From Gemmatimonadota bacterium (GTDB taxonomy: Bacteria > Gemmatimonadota > Gemmatimonadetes > Gemmatimonadales > GWC2-71-9), in contig JAGGAG010000069.1 in the NCBI GenBank assembly GCA_017889745.1, positions 1 to 21,606 of the forward strand: DNA of 21,606 nt. Direction: 5' to 3'. Below, in pieces: positions 7,011-15,469 of this stretch (position 1 is the first letter of the stretch; each line of letters opens with the position of its first letter). The notes beneath the pieces were generated by a model. That model was not told the DNA's origin and ran no database searches. It was given only the letters and a program-made list of their open reading frames with translations. The translations under genes and the position numbers were made by a program.

Positions 7011-9002
7011 ATGCTGCTCGCCCTGCTTGCCTTGCTTCAGCAACCCGTCGCGCCGCCTCCGCCAGCCAAGCCGGCGGCGCCACCCAAGCTGATCGAACGT
7101 GTAGAAGTCATCCCGGCCTCCGCCGAAGTGGGCGTGGGCCAGACGCTGCAGCTGGCCGCCAAGGCGTACGACGCCAGCGGCAACGTCCTGCCGGACGCGT
7201 CCTTCCGGTGGTTCACCGGCGGCGACGAGGGCAGCGTGTCCGAAACCGGCCTGGTGAAGGCGGGCTATCGCGGCCGGGTTCGCGTCACGGTGGCGGCGTC
7301 CGTCCCCGGCAGCAAGCCGGCGTTCGGCGAGGCGGACGTGAAGGTGATCCCGTCGCCCCCGGCCCGCATCGTGGTAGCGCCATCGGTTTCGCGGCTCGTG
7401 GTGGGAACGCGGGTGTCGATCACCGGCACGCCCTACAGTCACGAGAACGACCGCCGCTACGACCAGGTCACCTTCACGTCGAGCAACCCGAAGGCGGCCC
7501 AGGTGACGCCCGACGGCCGCGTGCTGGCGGTGGCGCCGGGATCGGCCACCATCACGGCCAGGGCCGCCGGAGCCACCCAGGCGATCCCGGTGCAGGTGGT
7601 GGCCGGTCCGGTGTCGAAGGTGACCCTCGCGCCCGACAAGGCGTCGGTGCTTACGGGCGACGTGGTGCGGTTCAAGAGCGACGTGCGTGGGGCGGGAGGC
7701 AGGTCGCTGTGTGACGTCTCGGTTCGCTGGACCCTGGAGGCCGGCGGCCCGGAGGCATCCGCCTCGATCGACGCTGACGGCGCCTTCGTGGCCGAGACAC
7801 CCGGCAAGTACACGGTGACGGCAAGCGTGGGCGGTGCTTCCGCCGACGCCGTGATCGAGGTGGCCAGGCGGAAGGTGGGGCGCGGGTTCCAGGTGGTCGG
7901 CCGCGTGCCGGTCAAGTTCTCGACCGCCGAGGCGTGGGTCCATCCATCGAACACTTGTGTCTACCTCAGCACAATCGCCGACCGCGTCTATGCCATCGAC
8001 ATCACCACGCCGTCGGCGCCGAAGATCGTCGACTCGATGATGACCAACGCGCGGATCGTGAACGACGTGATGACCACGGAGGATGGCAAGTTCGGCGCCT
8101 TCTCGCGCGAGGGCGCGTCCGATCGCAAGAACGGCATCGTGATCTTCGAGGCCAGCGACCCGTGCCACCCGAAGCCAATTGCCGAGTATACCGAGACAGT
8201 GCAGGGCGGCGTGCACTCCTCCTACGTGTACCAGGGGCACGTCTATCTGACCGATGACGCGACCGGATCCATGCGCGTCATCGACATCACCGATCCCTAC
8301 AAGCCGCACGAGGTGGCCCGGTTCCAGACCGAGCAGACCGAGGAGGGACGCTACCTCCACGACATCATGGTGGTGGACGGCCTGGCGTACCTGTCCTACT
8401 GGAACGACGGACTGGTCATCGTCGACGTGGGCAACGGGATGAAGGGGGGATCGCCCGAAAGGCCGGTGTTGGTCTCGCAGGCCAAGTACGACCTGCAGGA
8501 GCTGTACACCCGTGTGGAGCAGCTCTGGGGACTGGGTGCGCGCGGCACCCATACCGCCTGGCGGCACAAGAACTATGTCTTCGTTGGCGACGAGGTCTAT
8601 GCGTCCAGGGCGGCGACGGGGCTCAAGGACGGCAACAACCTGACGTTCGGCCGCATGACCGTGTTCGACGTGTCGAACATCGAACAGCCGAAGATCGTGG
8701 CCTGGTACGAGCCCACGGACGGCGGCGTGCACAACATCTGGGTGGCGGGCGACACGCTGTACCTGGGCAACTATCAGGGCGGGGCCCGCGCGGTGGACAT
8801 CTCGGGCGAACTGAAGGGCGACCTGCTCAAGGAAGGCCGCGAGATCAGCTGGATCCTCACGGCCGATGCGGAAGGCAACCGTCCCCGGGCTACTTTCGCG
8901 TGGGGCGCGGTCGTGAAGAACGGCTACATCTACGTGCCCGACATCAACTCGGGGCTGTGGATCCTGAAGCTGGAGCCGAAGGCGGGGGCAGCGACGCCGT
9001 AG
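7011..9002 (+). CDS. Exported LVIVD-repeat protein with three Ig-like domains
   Basis: A 663-residue protein, probably periplasmic or surface exposed. A short hydrophobic leader (MLLALLALLQQPVA) without a basic N-region is followed by a Pro/Ala linker. Three Big_2-like Ig domains follow at about 29-113, 115-198 and 200-285. Each ends with the usual pattern of a value asserted and then a TVTA-like strand. Residues from about 295 to 655 form an LVIVD-type beta-propeller with repeated units such as DRVYAIDITTPSAPKIVD, SMRVIDITDPYKPHEVARF, GLVIVDVGNG and RMTVFDVSNIEQPKIVAWY. Repeats of this kind are linked to binding or surface roles, not to a known reaction. ATG 7011 is preferred with GGAGTGAT at 6996-7003 upstream; GTG 6999 is also in frame. 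It is divergent from aguB. Confidence 0.88.
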   Translation: MLLALLALLQQPVAPPPPAKPAAPPKLIERVEVIPASAEVGVGQTLQLAAKAYDASGNVLPDASFRWFTGGDEGSVSETGLVKAGYRGRVRVTVAASVPGSKPAFGEADVKVIPSPPARIVVAPSVSRLVVGTRVSITGTPYSHENDRRYDQVTFTSSNPKAAQVTPDGRVLAVAPGSATITARAAGATQAIPVQVVAGPVSKVTLAPDKASVLTGDVVRFKSDVRGAGGRSLCDVSVRWTLEAGGPEASASIDADGAFVAETPGKYTVTASVGGASADAVIEVARRKVGRGFQVVGRVPVKFSTAEAWVHPSNTCVYLSTIADRVYAIDITTPSAPKIVDSMMTNARIVNDVMTTEDGKFGAFSREGASDRKNGIVIFEASDPCHPKPIAEYTETVQGGVHSSYVYQGHVYLTDDATGSMRVIDITDPYKPHEVARFQTEQTEEGRYLHDIMVVDGLAYLSYWNDGLVIVDVGNGMKGGSPERPVLVSQAKYDLQELYTRVEQLWGLGARGTHTAWRHKNYVFVGDEVYASRAATGLKDGNNLTFGRMTVFDVSNIEQPKIVAWYEPTDGGVHNIWVAGDTLYLGNYQGGARAVDISGELKGDLLKEGREISWILTADAEGNRPRATFAWGAVVKNGYIYVPDINSGLWILKLEPKAGAATP

Positions 9003-9012
9003 CGACAAACGC

Positions 9013-9081
9013 GTGAAAGGTGAACAGTGAACGGTGCACGGGATCTCCTCTCCTGTTCACCGTTCACCGTTTACAGTTTAC
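9013..9081. repeat. Heptamer-repeat hairpin, copy 2, between convergent genes
   Basis: Four GTGAACG-like heptamers (9013-9019, 9020-9026, 9027-9033, 9034-9040) face four CGTTTAC-like heptamers (9054-9060, 9061-9067, 9068-9074, 9075-9081). The pair 9027-9033/9061-9067 is perfect; the others carry one or two mismatches or wobbles, about 24 of 28 positions pairing. It lies between the LVIVD gene and the convergent MFS gene, whose TAA stop (9078-9080) is inside the right arm. Position and symmetry suit a two-way terminator or REP-like element. Related to 1332-1399. Confidence 0.8.
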
Positions 9082-10361
9082 GCTGTCATTTCACTCTGCT
9101 TCAGCTTCCGGTGCACCGACGTCCGCGCATCGTACGTCACGAAATCCGGCAGCAGCCAGCACAACGCAGCCGTTCCGGCCACGCACAGGATCCCGCCCGA
9201 CACCACCGATCCCCTGATGCCGGCGAAACTCGCCACCAGCCCCGCCTCGACGTTGCCGAGCAGCGGGCCGCTCATGTAGCTGATCTGCTCGATGCCGGCG
9301 AGCCGCCCCCGGAGCCCGTCGGGGATCGTCTGGTTCCAGATGGTCATGCGATACACCGCGCTGACCATGTCGGCCGCACCAGCCAGCGCGAGGCACGCGA
9401 AGGCGGGCCAGAGCGTGGTGGTGAAACCGAAGCCGATGATGGCTACGCCCCAGAACGCCGCCGCGACGGCGATGGCGCGGCCATGCCGGTGCACCCGCCC
9501 CGTCCAGCCGCTCGTGGCGCTGGCCAGGAAGGCCCCGAACGCCGGCGCGGCGTAGAGCAGCCCCAGCACCTTGCCGCCACCCAGGCGCTCCGCGATGGCG
9601 GGGAAGAGCGCGTAGGGCATGCCGAAGAACATCGCGTTCATGTCGATGAGGTAGGTACCGAGCAGGTCCTTGCGGCTCAGGGCATAGCGGAAACCCTCCA
9701 GCACCCGGCCGAGACTCGGCCGCTCCGCATCGGCCGGCGGGGCCACGCTCCGGATGGCCGTCACCACGCCGATGGAGATGACGAAGCTGAGCGCGTCGAG
9801 CGCGTAGGTCGCGGGGAGCCCCACCGTGGAGATCAGGAGGCCACCGATCGCGGGGCCGCCGATGGCGGCGAAGGTGCTCCCGAACGACTCGAGGGCGGCA
9901 GCGGCGGGCATCAGTTCCGCCGGGAGAAGACGGGGCGCCAGCGCTTGCAGCGCGGGCCGCTGGAACCCGCTCAAACCCGCGCTGATCGCGGCGAGCACGA
10001 ACAGCGCCCAGACGGGCGGGGACGTCGTGAGGGCCAGGATCACCAGCACCACGCTGCAGCAGGCGAGGCCCACTTCGCTGAGGATCAGCAGGCGCCGGCG
10101 GTCGTGCGCGTCGGCGTAGGCGCCGCCCGCGAGCGCCATGAAGAGCAGCGGCACCAGCTCCACCGCGCCCAGGAGGCCCACGGCCAGGGTCGAGTGGGTC
10201 CGCTGGTACACCTGGTAGGGAAATGCCACCGTCGTGAGCATCGACCCGGCATACGAGACCGTGCGCCCGACGTAGAGCAGGCGGTAGTCACGGCTCTCGC
10301 GAAGCGGCGTCAGGTCGAGTGCCACCGCGCGCCGGAGGCGCTGCAGGTGATCAGCGGTCAT
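9078..10361 (-). CDS. Major facilitator superfamily transporter (MFS_3/EntS-like)
   Basis: A 427-residue inner-membrane protein with about 12 hydrophobic segments. It starts with a short basic cytoplasmic helix and LRESRDYRLLYVGRTVSYAGSM, then carries the loop 2-3 MFS signature in the form GGAYADAHDRRRLLI. This layout resembles the MFS_3 group (EntS-type exporters and related permeases). The substrate cannot be read from sequence. It is the last gene of the run starting at ettA, 9 nt after the 4-alpha-glucanotransferase stop, and shows no own ribosome binding site, suggesting coupled translation. A link to sugar traffic is only suggested by position. Its stop codon is supplied by the heptamer hairpin, so the C-terminus (KQSEMTA) may have been set by insertion of that element. 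Confidence 0.85.
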   Translation of the reverse strand: MTADHLQRLRRAVALDLTPLRESRDYRLLYVGRTVSYAGSMLTTVAFPYQVYQRTHSTLAVGLLGAVELVPLLFMALAGGAYADAHDRRRLLILSEVGLACCSVVLVILALTTSPPVWALFVLAAISAGLSGFQRPALQALAPRLLPAELMPAAAALESFGSTFAAIGGPAIGGLLISTVGLPATYALDALSFVISIGVVTAIRSVAPPADAERPSLGRVLEGFRYALSRKDLLGTYLIDMNAMFFGMPYALFPAIAERLGGGKVLGLLYAAPAFGAFLASATSGWTGRVHRHGRAIAVAAAFWGVAIIGFGFTTTLWPAFACLALAGAADMVSAVYRMTIWNQTIPDGLRGRLAGIEQISYMSGPLLGNVEAGLVASFAGIRGSVVSGGILCVAGTAALCWLLPDFVTYDARTSVHRKLKQSEMTA

Positions 10362-10370
10362 GGCCGTGCG

Positions 10371-12290
10371 TCAGCGGGATGGCGACAGAATCAGTTGCGC
10401 GGAGCCCTGGGATGCGGGCCACAGGAAGGTGAGCGATTCCCCCTGGCGGGTGCGATCGAAGCCTTTCTCCGACTTCGCCACGGTCTCGATGGGGTAGGTC
10501 ACGAGCTCGGCCATCGGTTCTGCGACGGCCTGCAATGGCGCGGCGAGTGACAGTTCGCTGCTGAACCAGCGGGCCGCCGACGGCGTCCAGTGCCAGCTGA
10601 TCACGATGCTGCCGTCGGGCGAGATGCGCAGTTCCTTCACCAGCGACGTGTCGGCAGCCGCCAGCAGGATGCGCACCTCGGTGTCGACGGTGCGCACCGT
10701 TACGCTCATGCGCTCGCGCGCCCAGCTTCGGACGGGCGCGACCGCGGCCGCCTCGAGCGCCTCGGCGGTCGCATCGGCGGGCAGCAGGCGCTCGACCCCG
10801 ATGGCACGGTCGTGCGGGTCGATGGCGGGCCGCACGTCGAGGCGCAGCGAGTTCTCGAGATCATGGATGCTGGCGGTACCATCGGAGCGCTGCGCGGCAT
10901 CCGCCTGGCCTCGCGTGAGCGCCTCGTCGTGATAGGCCTCGCGGCGTCGGGTCAGCACGTCCGCATAGTTGATACCGGCCGCAAAATGGGAAAGCACCTC
11001 GATGGCACCACCGCGCGCCGGTGCCACCACGATGGAGCAGTGCGCCCCGTGGACCCAGATCTCCTCCGCCCCGTCGCTGTCGAGGTCGAGTTCTTCCCAG
11101 GTCAGCGGCTCGTCGCGCCGCAGCAGCGCCTCTGCCCGCACCAGTTCGTGCCAGAGGGCGTTCCGCAGGTGCGGCAGGTACAGCCCGCCGAACACGCCGT
11201 GCCAGTAAGCGTCATTGCACTGCGCCCGCGCCACGGCACGGCGTGCCTCGGGGGGATCGCCCCGCTCGCGGCAGAGCCTCGACAGCGCCACCATCATCTT
11301 CTGCATCCGGTTCGACTCGGGATACTTCACCAGGAAGTGCAGCCAGTGCGAGCCACGCACGAGGGACCCTTCGGGCCCGTCAAGGCGCTCGGTGCCGAGT
11401 TCCTTCTCGAGGGCCGCCAGGCGAAGCTGCGGATCGGGCGGGAGCGCCCAGCCCTCCATTTCGCGATAGGATGCCGTCGGCAGGTATGCGAGCCCGCCGC
11501 ACGGCACTTCGCGGAGCACGTCGGCCAGGGTGCTGAGCACGATGGTGCCCTCGTCCACGAGGCCGCGAATCGTCGTGCCGAAGCGGTCGAACCATCCCTT
11601 CTCGTACACCCACTCCTTGGTGCCCGGCCAGCCACCGAACTTCTCGCCATCGTCCGCCAGGAGCGCCATGGAGTGCCCCGCGCGGTTGAGGCCCCGCAGA
11701 TACTCTGCGGTCTCTTCCGGTGGACGGAAGGGGATCAGGTAGCGCAGGCGCTCGTCGATCGGGAACACGCCGACCCGCTTGCCGTCGCTCTCCGTGAGGT
11801 ACCAGGTGTGCAGCTGTTCGCGGCTGAAGCCCGCGACGAGGAAGTGGCGATCGTCCACCAGTACGGCCTCGACGCCGGCATCCGAGAGGTCGGCGGCCAG
11901 CTCGGGCTCCCACACCCGCTCCGTGAGCCAGAGGCTCGCGGCCTCGACACCGAAGCGGCGCGCGATCGCCTCGTGCATCCAGCGCACCTGTTCTACCCGG
12001 TCGACGCGAGGCAGCGACGCGAGGATCGGCTCGTGGAAGCCCGAGAGCAGCAGCTCGAGCCGGCCTGAGCGCGCCAGGCCGGCGAGCTCGTCGAGGTAGG
12101 CCGGCTCGTTCGCCTCCAGCCATTCCAGCAGCGGGCCCGACAGGTGCAGCACGGCCGGAAAGAGGTTCGACTTCTCCAGTTGGTCGAGCAGGGGACGGTA
12201 GACGTCATCCAGGTGCTGGCTGAAGACGTGGTCGAAGTTCCCGATGGGCTGGTGCAGGTGCAGCCCGATGACGAAGCGAAGCGGCGGCAT
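10371..12290 (-). CDS. GH57 4-alpha-glucanotransferase
   Basis: A 639-residue cytosolic enzyme expected to transfer alpha-1,4-glucan segments between chains, remodelling glycogen or maltodextrin. GH57 motifs are in order: HLHQPIG (11-17), GFHEPI near 84-89, WLTERVWEPE with E124, and LADDGEKFGGWPG with D213/D214. E124 and D214 align with the nucleophile E123 and acid/base D214 of the Thermococcus litoralis 4-alpha-glucanotransferase. The segment FPIDERLRYLIPFRP also matches that family. The C-terminal half is beta-rich and corresponds to the DUF1925/DUF1926 regions of the family. Alpha-amylase activity is an alternative, since the two activities share this family. It starts 6 nt after the branching enzyme stop and ends 9 nt before the MFS start. 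Confidence 0.9.
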   Translation of the reverse strand: MPPLRFVIGLHLHQPIGNFDHVFSQHLDDVYRPLLDQLEKSNLFPAVLHLSGPLLEWLEANEPAYLDELAGLARSGRLELLLSGFHEPILASLPRVDRVEQVRWMHEAIARRFGVEAASLWLTERVWEPELAADLSDAGVEAVLVDDRHFLVAGFSREQLHTWYLTESDGKRVGVFPIDERLRYLIPFRPPEETAEYLRGLNRAGHSMALLADDGEKFGGWPGTKEWVYEKGWFDRFGTTIRGLVDEGTIVLSTLADVLREVPCGGLAYLPTASYREMEGWALPPDPQLRLAALEKELGTERLDGPEGSLVRGSHWLHFLVKYPESNRMQKMMVALSRLCRERGDPPEARRAVARAQCNDAYWHGVFGGLYLPHLRNALWHELVRAEALLRRDEPLTWEELDLDSDGAEEIWVHGAHCSIVVAPARGGAIEVLSHFAAGINYADVLTRRREAYHDEALTRGQADAAQRSDGTASIHDLENSLRLDVRPAIDPHDRAIGVERLLPADATAEALEAAAVAPVRSWARERMSVTVRTVDTEVRILLAAADTSLVKELRISPDGSIVISWHWTPSAARWFSSELSLAAPLQAVAEPMAELVTYPIETVAKSEKGFDRTRQGESLTFLWPASQGSAQLILSPSR

Positions 12291-12296
12291 TTCGGC

Positions 12297-14006
12297 CTAG
12301 CCGAGGGCCAGGGTGCGCGAGCCTGCGAGCACCGCCTCGACAGCGGGAAGGGGATCCGGGAAGAGGTCGTCGCGCTGATGACTTTCCTCGGCGAGGCGGA
12401 GCGCGGCGGACAACTCGGCCTCATGTCCCGGGCGCAGCGCCGACACCAGCCGCTCCGCATCCTCGCAGTGGCCGGTGAAGCGGCGGAAGGCATAGTCGGG
12501 CACGGCACCGGTGGAGATGATGAACTGCCAGTCGGACGACTGCGCCAGGAGCAGTTCGCGCGTCGCCTGCGCCAGGATGGTGCGCGTGGCGGGCTGCGTC
12601 AGCGCCGTCGCCGCCACCTCCCAGTAGGCGTCTTCCAGGGGCCAGAGCCGCTCCCAGGTCCAGGCCGTCTGCTCGCTGAGCCACATGCTGAAGTTGCCGT
12701 TGGCGCCCCAAGAGCCGTCGGGCAGCCGAAGCGCGCCCGCCGGGGGGTGCCGCCTCAGGTGGGCGGATGCGGTGGTGGCGTGCACTTCCGGATGGTCCGG
12801 CAGCCGGCGATAGGTCTCCTCCAGGAAATGCGGGCCCTCGAACCACCAGTGACCGAAGAGCTCCGTGTCGAACGGTGCAGCCAGCACCGCCGGGCCCTTG
12901 CGCGGCTCCTCGGCGGCCAGCGCATCGATCAGGCGGGCGAAGTGCGCCGCGTGGGCGTCTGCGTGCGTGGCGGCCTTCTCGGGGTCATACGGTGCCTTGT
13001 CACCGAGATCGACGCTCGCGCCCGTCACCCGCCAGTACTTGAGGCCGCCGGGCCAGCGGATCTTGTGGAAGTCGAGGTACGCCCCGTCGCCCGGGTAGCC
13101 ACCGTGACGGCTCCAGACCTGCGCCGAAGCCTTCGGGTCTCGGGCGAAGGCGGCAACGCTGGCGCCCTGGCCCGGATGCGATACCCGCCACGCGCGATAG
13201 GGTGACCGTTGCGCCACCGCGAGGGCCTCGTTGGCCTCGGCGACGCTCACGCCCACCTCCCCATCCATGGTCACCTCTCCGTCGCTGGTGAGCCCCAGGG
13301 GCCGCGCGCCGGTGACCAGGTGCGCGTCGACGAAGAAGTAGCGGTACCCGGCGTCGGCCAGGTGCTCGTCGATGCCGCGCCGGATGGATGCCGCCGGCGC
13401 CGTGGGCCACGGTGCCCAGCGCTCCCGGGGCCTATAGGCGCACTCGGGCAGCCAGCAGCCCGACGGGGACTTGCCGAAAAGCCGGCGGTGCTCCCGCACA
13501 CCCACGGCGAGCTGCAGCCGGATGCTCTCGTCGCGCGCGAGCAGCGGCAGGAAGCCGTGCGTGGCCGCCGAGCTGATGATTTCGAGGCGGCCGCGATCTT
13601 CGAGCCCGCGAAACGCCGCGATCAGGTCCCCGTCGAGGGTGTGGAACAGCTTGCGCAGCCGGTGAATGCGCTCCAGCCAGAAGCCGGCCAGCGGGAGCAG
13701 GTGCATGTCGCCCGTCTGGCGCAGCGATTCCGGCGCGGCATGACAGGCTTCCAGCCGCTGCTCGAAGAACGCCTCGAGCTCCGTGCGGAAGAGCGGATGC
13801 GCGAGTTGGTTGGCGAGCACGGGGGTGATCCCGAGCGTGACCGGCGCCGGCACCCCGTCGCGCTCGAGCGCCTGCAGCGACTCGAGGAGGGGGAGGTAGG
13901 TATCGAGTGCCGCCTCAGTCAGCCAGTCGGATCCATGGGGCCACCGCCCATGGTTGAGGACCCACGGAAGGTGGCTGTGCAGGGCGAGAACGAAGTCGAG
14001 GCTCAT
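12297..14006 (-). CDS. GH57 1,4-alpha-glucan branching enzyme
   Basis: Introduces alpha-1,6 branches into glycogen; 569 residues with an N-terminal GH57 barrel and a C-terminal DUF1957 helical region. It opens with LALHSHLPWV. The nucleophile is E188 in GCWLPECAYRP and the acid is D380 in APFDTELFGHWWFEGP, matching E183 and D354 of the Thermococcus kodakarensis enzyme TK1436. The substrate-gate segment WGANGNFSMWL lies near the C-terminal region. This is the GH57 type of branching enzyme, not the GH13 GlgB. ATG 14006 overlaps the glgA stop as ATGA, so the two are translationally coupled. The open frame continues upstream to 14870, but only as antisense-like sequence within glgA. Confidence 0.93.
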   Translation of the reverse strand: MSLDFVLALHSHLPWVLNHGRWPHGSDWLTEAALDTYLPLLESLQALERDGVPAPVTLGITPVLANQLAHPLFRTELEAFFEQRLEACHAAPESLRQTGDMHLLPLAGFWLERIHRLRKLFHTLDGDLIAAFRGLEDRGRLEIISSAATHGFLPLLARDESIRLQLAVGVREHRRLFGKSPSGCWLPECAYRPRERWAPWPTAPAASIRRGIDEHLADAGYRYFFVDAHLVTGARPLGLTSDGEVTMDGEVGVSVAEANEALAVAQRSPYRAWRVSHPGQGASVAAFARDPKASAQVWSRHGGYPGDGAYLDFHKIRWPGGLKYWRVTGASVDLGDKAPYDPEKAATHADAHAAHFARLIDALAAEEPRKGPAVLAAPFDTELFGHWWFEGPHFLEETYRRLPDHPEVHATTASAHLRRHPPAGALRLPDGSWGANGNFSMWLSEQTAWTWERLWPLEDAYWEVAATALTQPATRTILAQATRELLLAQSSDWQFIISTGAVPDYAFRRFTGHCEDAERLVSALRPGHEAELSAALRLAEESHQRDDLFPDPLPAVEAVLAGSRTLALG

Positions 14007-15469
14007 GTGTGACTCAGGACGGCCCGGTACACGGCCGCGTAGCGCCGGCAGGCGCGATCCCAGCTGAAGTCGCGGTGCATGGCCGTGCGCATCATCGTGG
14101 TCCAGCGTTCGCGGTCCTCCATCGCCCCCATGGCACGGAACGCGGCTTCCTGGAAGGCGGTCGCGTCGTACTTGTCGAACAGGAAGCCCGTCACGCCGTC
14201 TTCCACCGTATCGGCGATGCCGCCCACGCGGCGACCGACCGGCAGCGAGCCGTACCGTTGTGACCGCATCTGCGTCAGGCCACAGGGCTCGTACACCGAA
14301 GGCATCAGGAACATGTCGGATCCGGCCATCAGCCGGTGCTCCATCCGGTCGGTGAAGTTGGTCTCCACCCCGACCTTCTCCGGGAGGGCACGCCGAAGCT
14401 CGAGCAGCGCGTCGGCGTAGCGCTTCTCGCCGCCCCCCAGGAACACGAACTGCGCGTCGAAGGTGAGCAGGTGGTAGCTCTCGAAGAGGACGTCGAGCCC
14501 CTTCTGCTGCGCCAGGCGGCCGGCGAACCCGAACAGCGGCGTCCGCTTGCGCTGGGGCAGGCCGAAGGCGCGCTGCAAGGCGGCCTTGCAGCGCTCCTTC
14601 CCCTGGAGGTGCTCCGAGTCGTACGTGGCCGTGATATGGGTGTCCGTCGATGGATCCCACACCGACTGGTCGATGCCGTTGGTGATGCCCACAAGGCGCG
14701 GTCCCAGCGCCTGGAACACTTCCTGGAGTCCAAACCCGCCCTCGGCCGTGCGGAGTTCCTCGGCGTGTTTCGCGCTCACCGTCACCACCAGGCTGGCGGT
14801 CGTAAGGCCACCCTTGAGCATGTTGGCTCGGCCGTACCACTCGAGAGTGTGATGGGTATACACCGACCATGGCAGGCCCACGTCGGGAACCATCGAGGGC
14901 GGGAAGTGGCCCTGGTAGCCGGGGTTGTGGACAGCGAGCACCGTGCGCACCTGCGTCGCCACCGGACGGTCGGCGTGCGTCGTGCGGAGGTACAACGGCG
15001 CCAGCGCGGTATGCCAGTCGTGTGCGTGAAGGATGGTGGGGCCTGAGACGAACCGGGGCAGCGCTTCGAGCGCGGCCAGCACGAAGAACGCGAAGCGGCG
15101 CGCGCTGTCGGGATAGTCGCCGTTCGAATCGCCGTAGATGCCGGGACGATCGTAGAAGTGTGGATGGGCGATGGCGTACACCTCGGGGCCGGGCCCGGAC
15201 CCGGTGACGCGGAAGAGCTGCGCCAGTTCGGTGGTGGGCCCGACCTGCACCGGGAAGGGATCACCCGCAGGCACCAGCCCGGCCGCGAGTTCCCGCACCG
15301 AGCGGTACAGTGGCAGCATCGCCACCACCCGGTGACCTGCCCGCTGCTGGAAGGTCGCGAGCCCGCTCACTGCCTCCGCCAGGCCGCCCGTGCGCGCGTA
15401 CGGAAAATACTCCGCCGATAGGTGCACGACGGCTGGCAGCGAGGGGCGGTCCGGCTTGTCGGCGGCCAC
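14003..15469 (-). CDS. glgA: Glycogen synthase (GT5)
   Basis: Adds glucose from a nucleotide sugar, usually ADP-glucose, to the non-reducing end of glycogen. The 488 residues match the GlgA length. Motifs in order: HLSAEYFPYARTGGLAEAV at the N-terminus, ILHAHDWHTAL, VHNPGYQG, GITNGID with VWDPS, FAGRLAQQKGLD, and EPCGLTQM followed by RYGSLPV. The usual KTGGL substrate loop reads RTGGL, a Lys-to-Arg change at the ADP-glucose-contacting position. GTG 15469 is chosen because GGGAGG (15474-15479) lies 4 nt upstream; the stop of glgP is 14 nt before the start. The frame is open much further upstream, but only as antisense of glgP. No ADP-glucose pyrophosphorylase gene is in the window. Confidence 0.95.
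   Translation of the reverse strand: MAADKPDRPSLPAVVHLSAEYFPYARTGGLAEAVSGLATFQQRAGHRVVAMLPLYRSVRELAAGLVPAGDPFPVQVGPTTELAQLFRVTGSGPGPEVYAIAHPHFYDRPGIYGDSNGDYPDSARRFAFFVLAALEALPRFVSGPTILHAHDWHTALAPLYLRTTHADRPVATQVRTVLAVHNPGYQGHFPPSMVPDVGLPWSVYTHHTLEWYGRANMLKGGLTTASLVVTVSAKHAEELRTAEGGFGLQEVFQALGPRLVGITNGIDQSVWDPSTDTHITATYDSEHLQGKERCKAALQRAFGLPQRKRTPLFGFAGRLAQQKGLDVLFESYHLLTFDAQFVFLGGGEKRYADALLELRRALPEKVGVETNFTDRMEHRLMAGSDMFLMPSVYEPCGLTQMRSQRYGSLPVGRRVGGIADTVEDGVTGFLFDKYDATAFQEAAFRAMGAMEDRERWTTMMRTAMHRDFSWDRACRRYAAVYRAVLSHT

Noticed and set aside
6642..9008. 788-codon open frame on the minus strand opposite the LVIVD gene
   Set aside because: Rich in His, Arg, Val and Asp with no family motif; it is the antisense of a gene with clear conserved repeats, as expected in GC-rich DNA.
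9027..10550. 507-codon plus-strand open frame opposite the MFS gene
   Set aside because: Hydrophilic Arg/Gly/His-rich antisense sequence; the minus strand encodes a clear 12-segment transporter.
10590..12068. 492-codon plus-strand open frame opposite the 4-alpha-glucanotransferase
   Set aside because: No motif; the minus strand has all GH57 catalytic motifs.
14007..14870. Upstream extension of the branching enzyme frame into glgA
   Set aside because: No family sequence before ATG 14006, which has the expected MSLDFVLALHSH start and an ATGA overlap with glgA.
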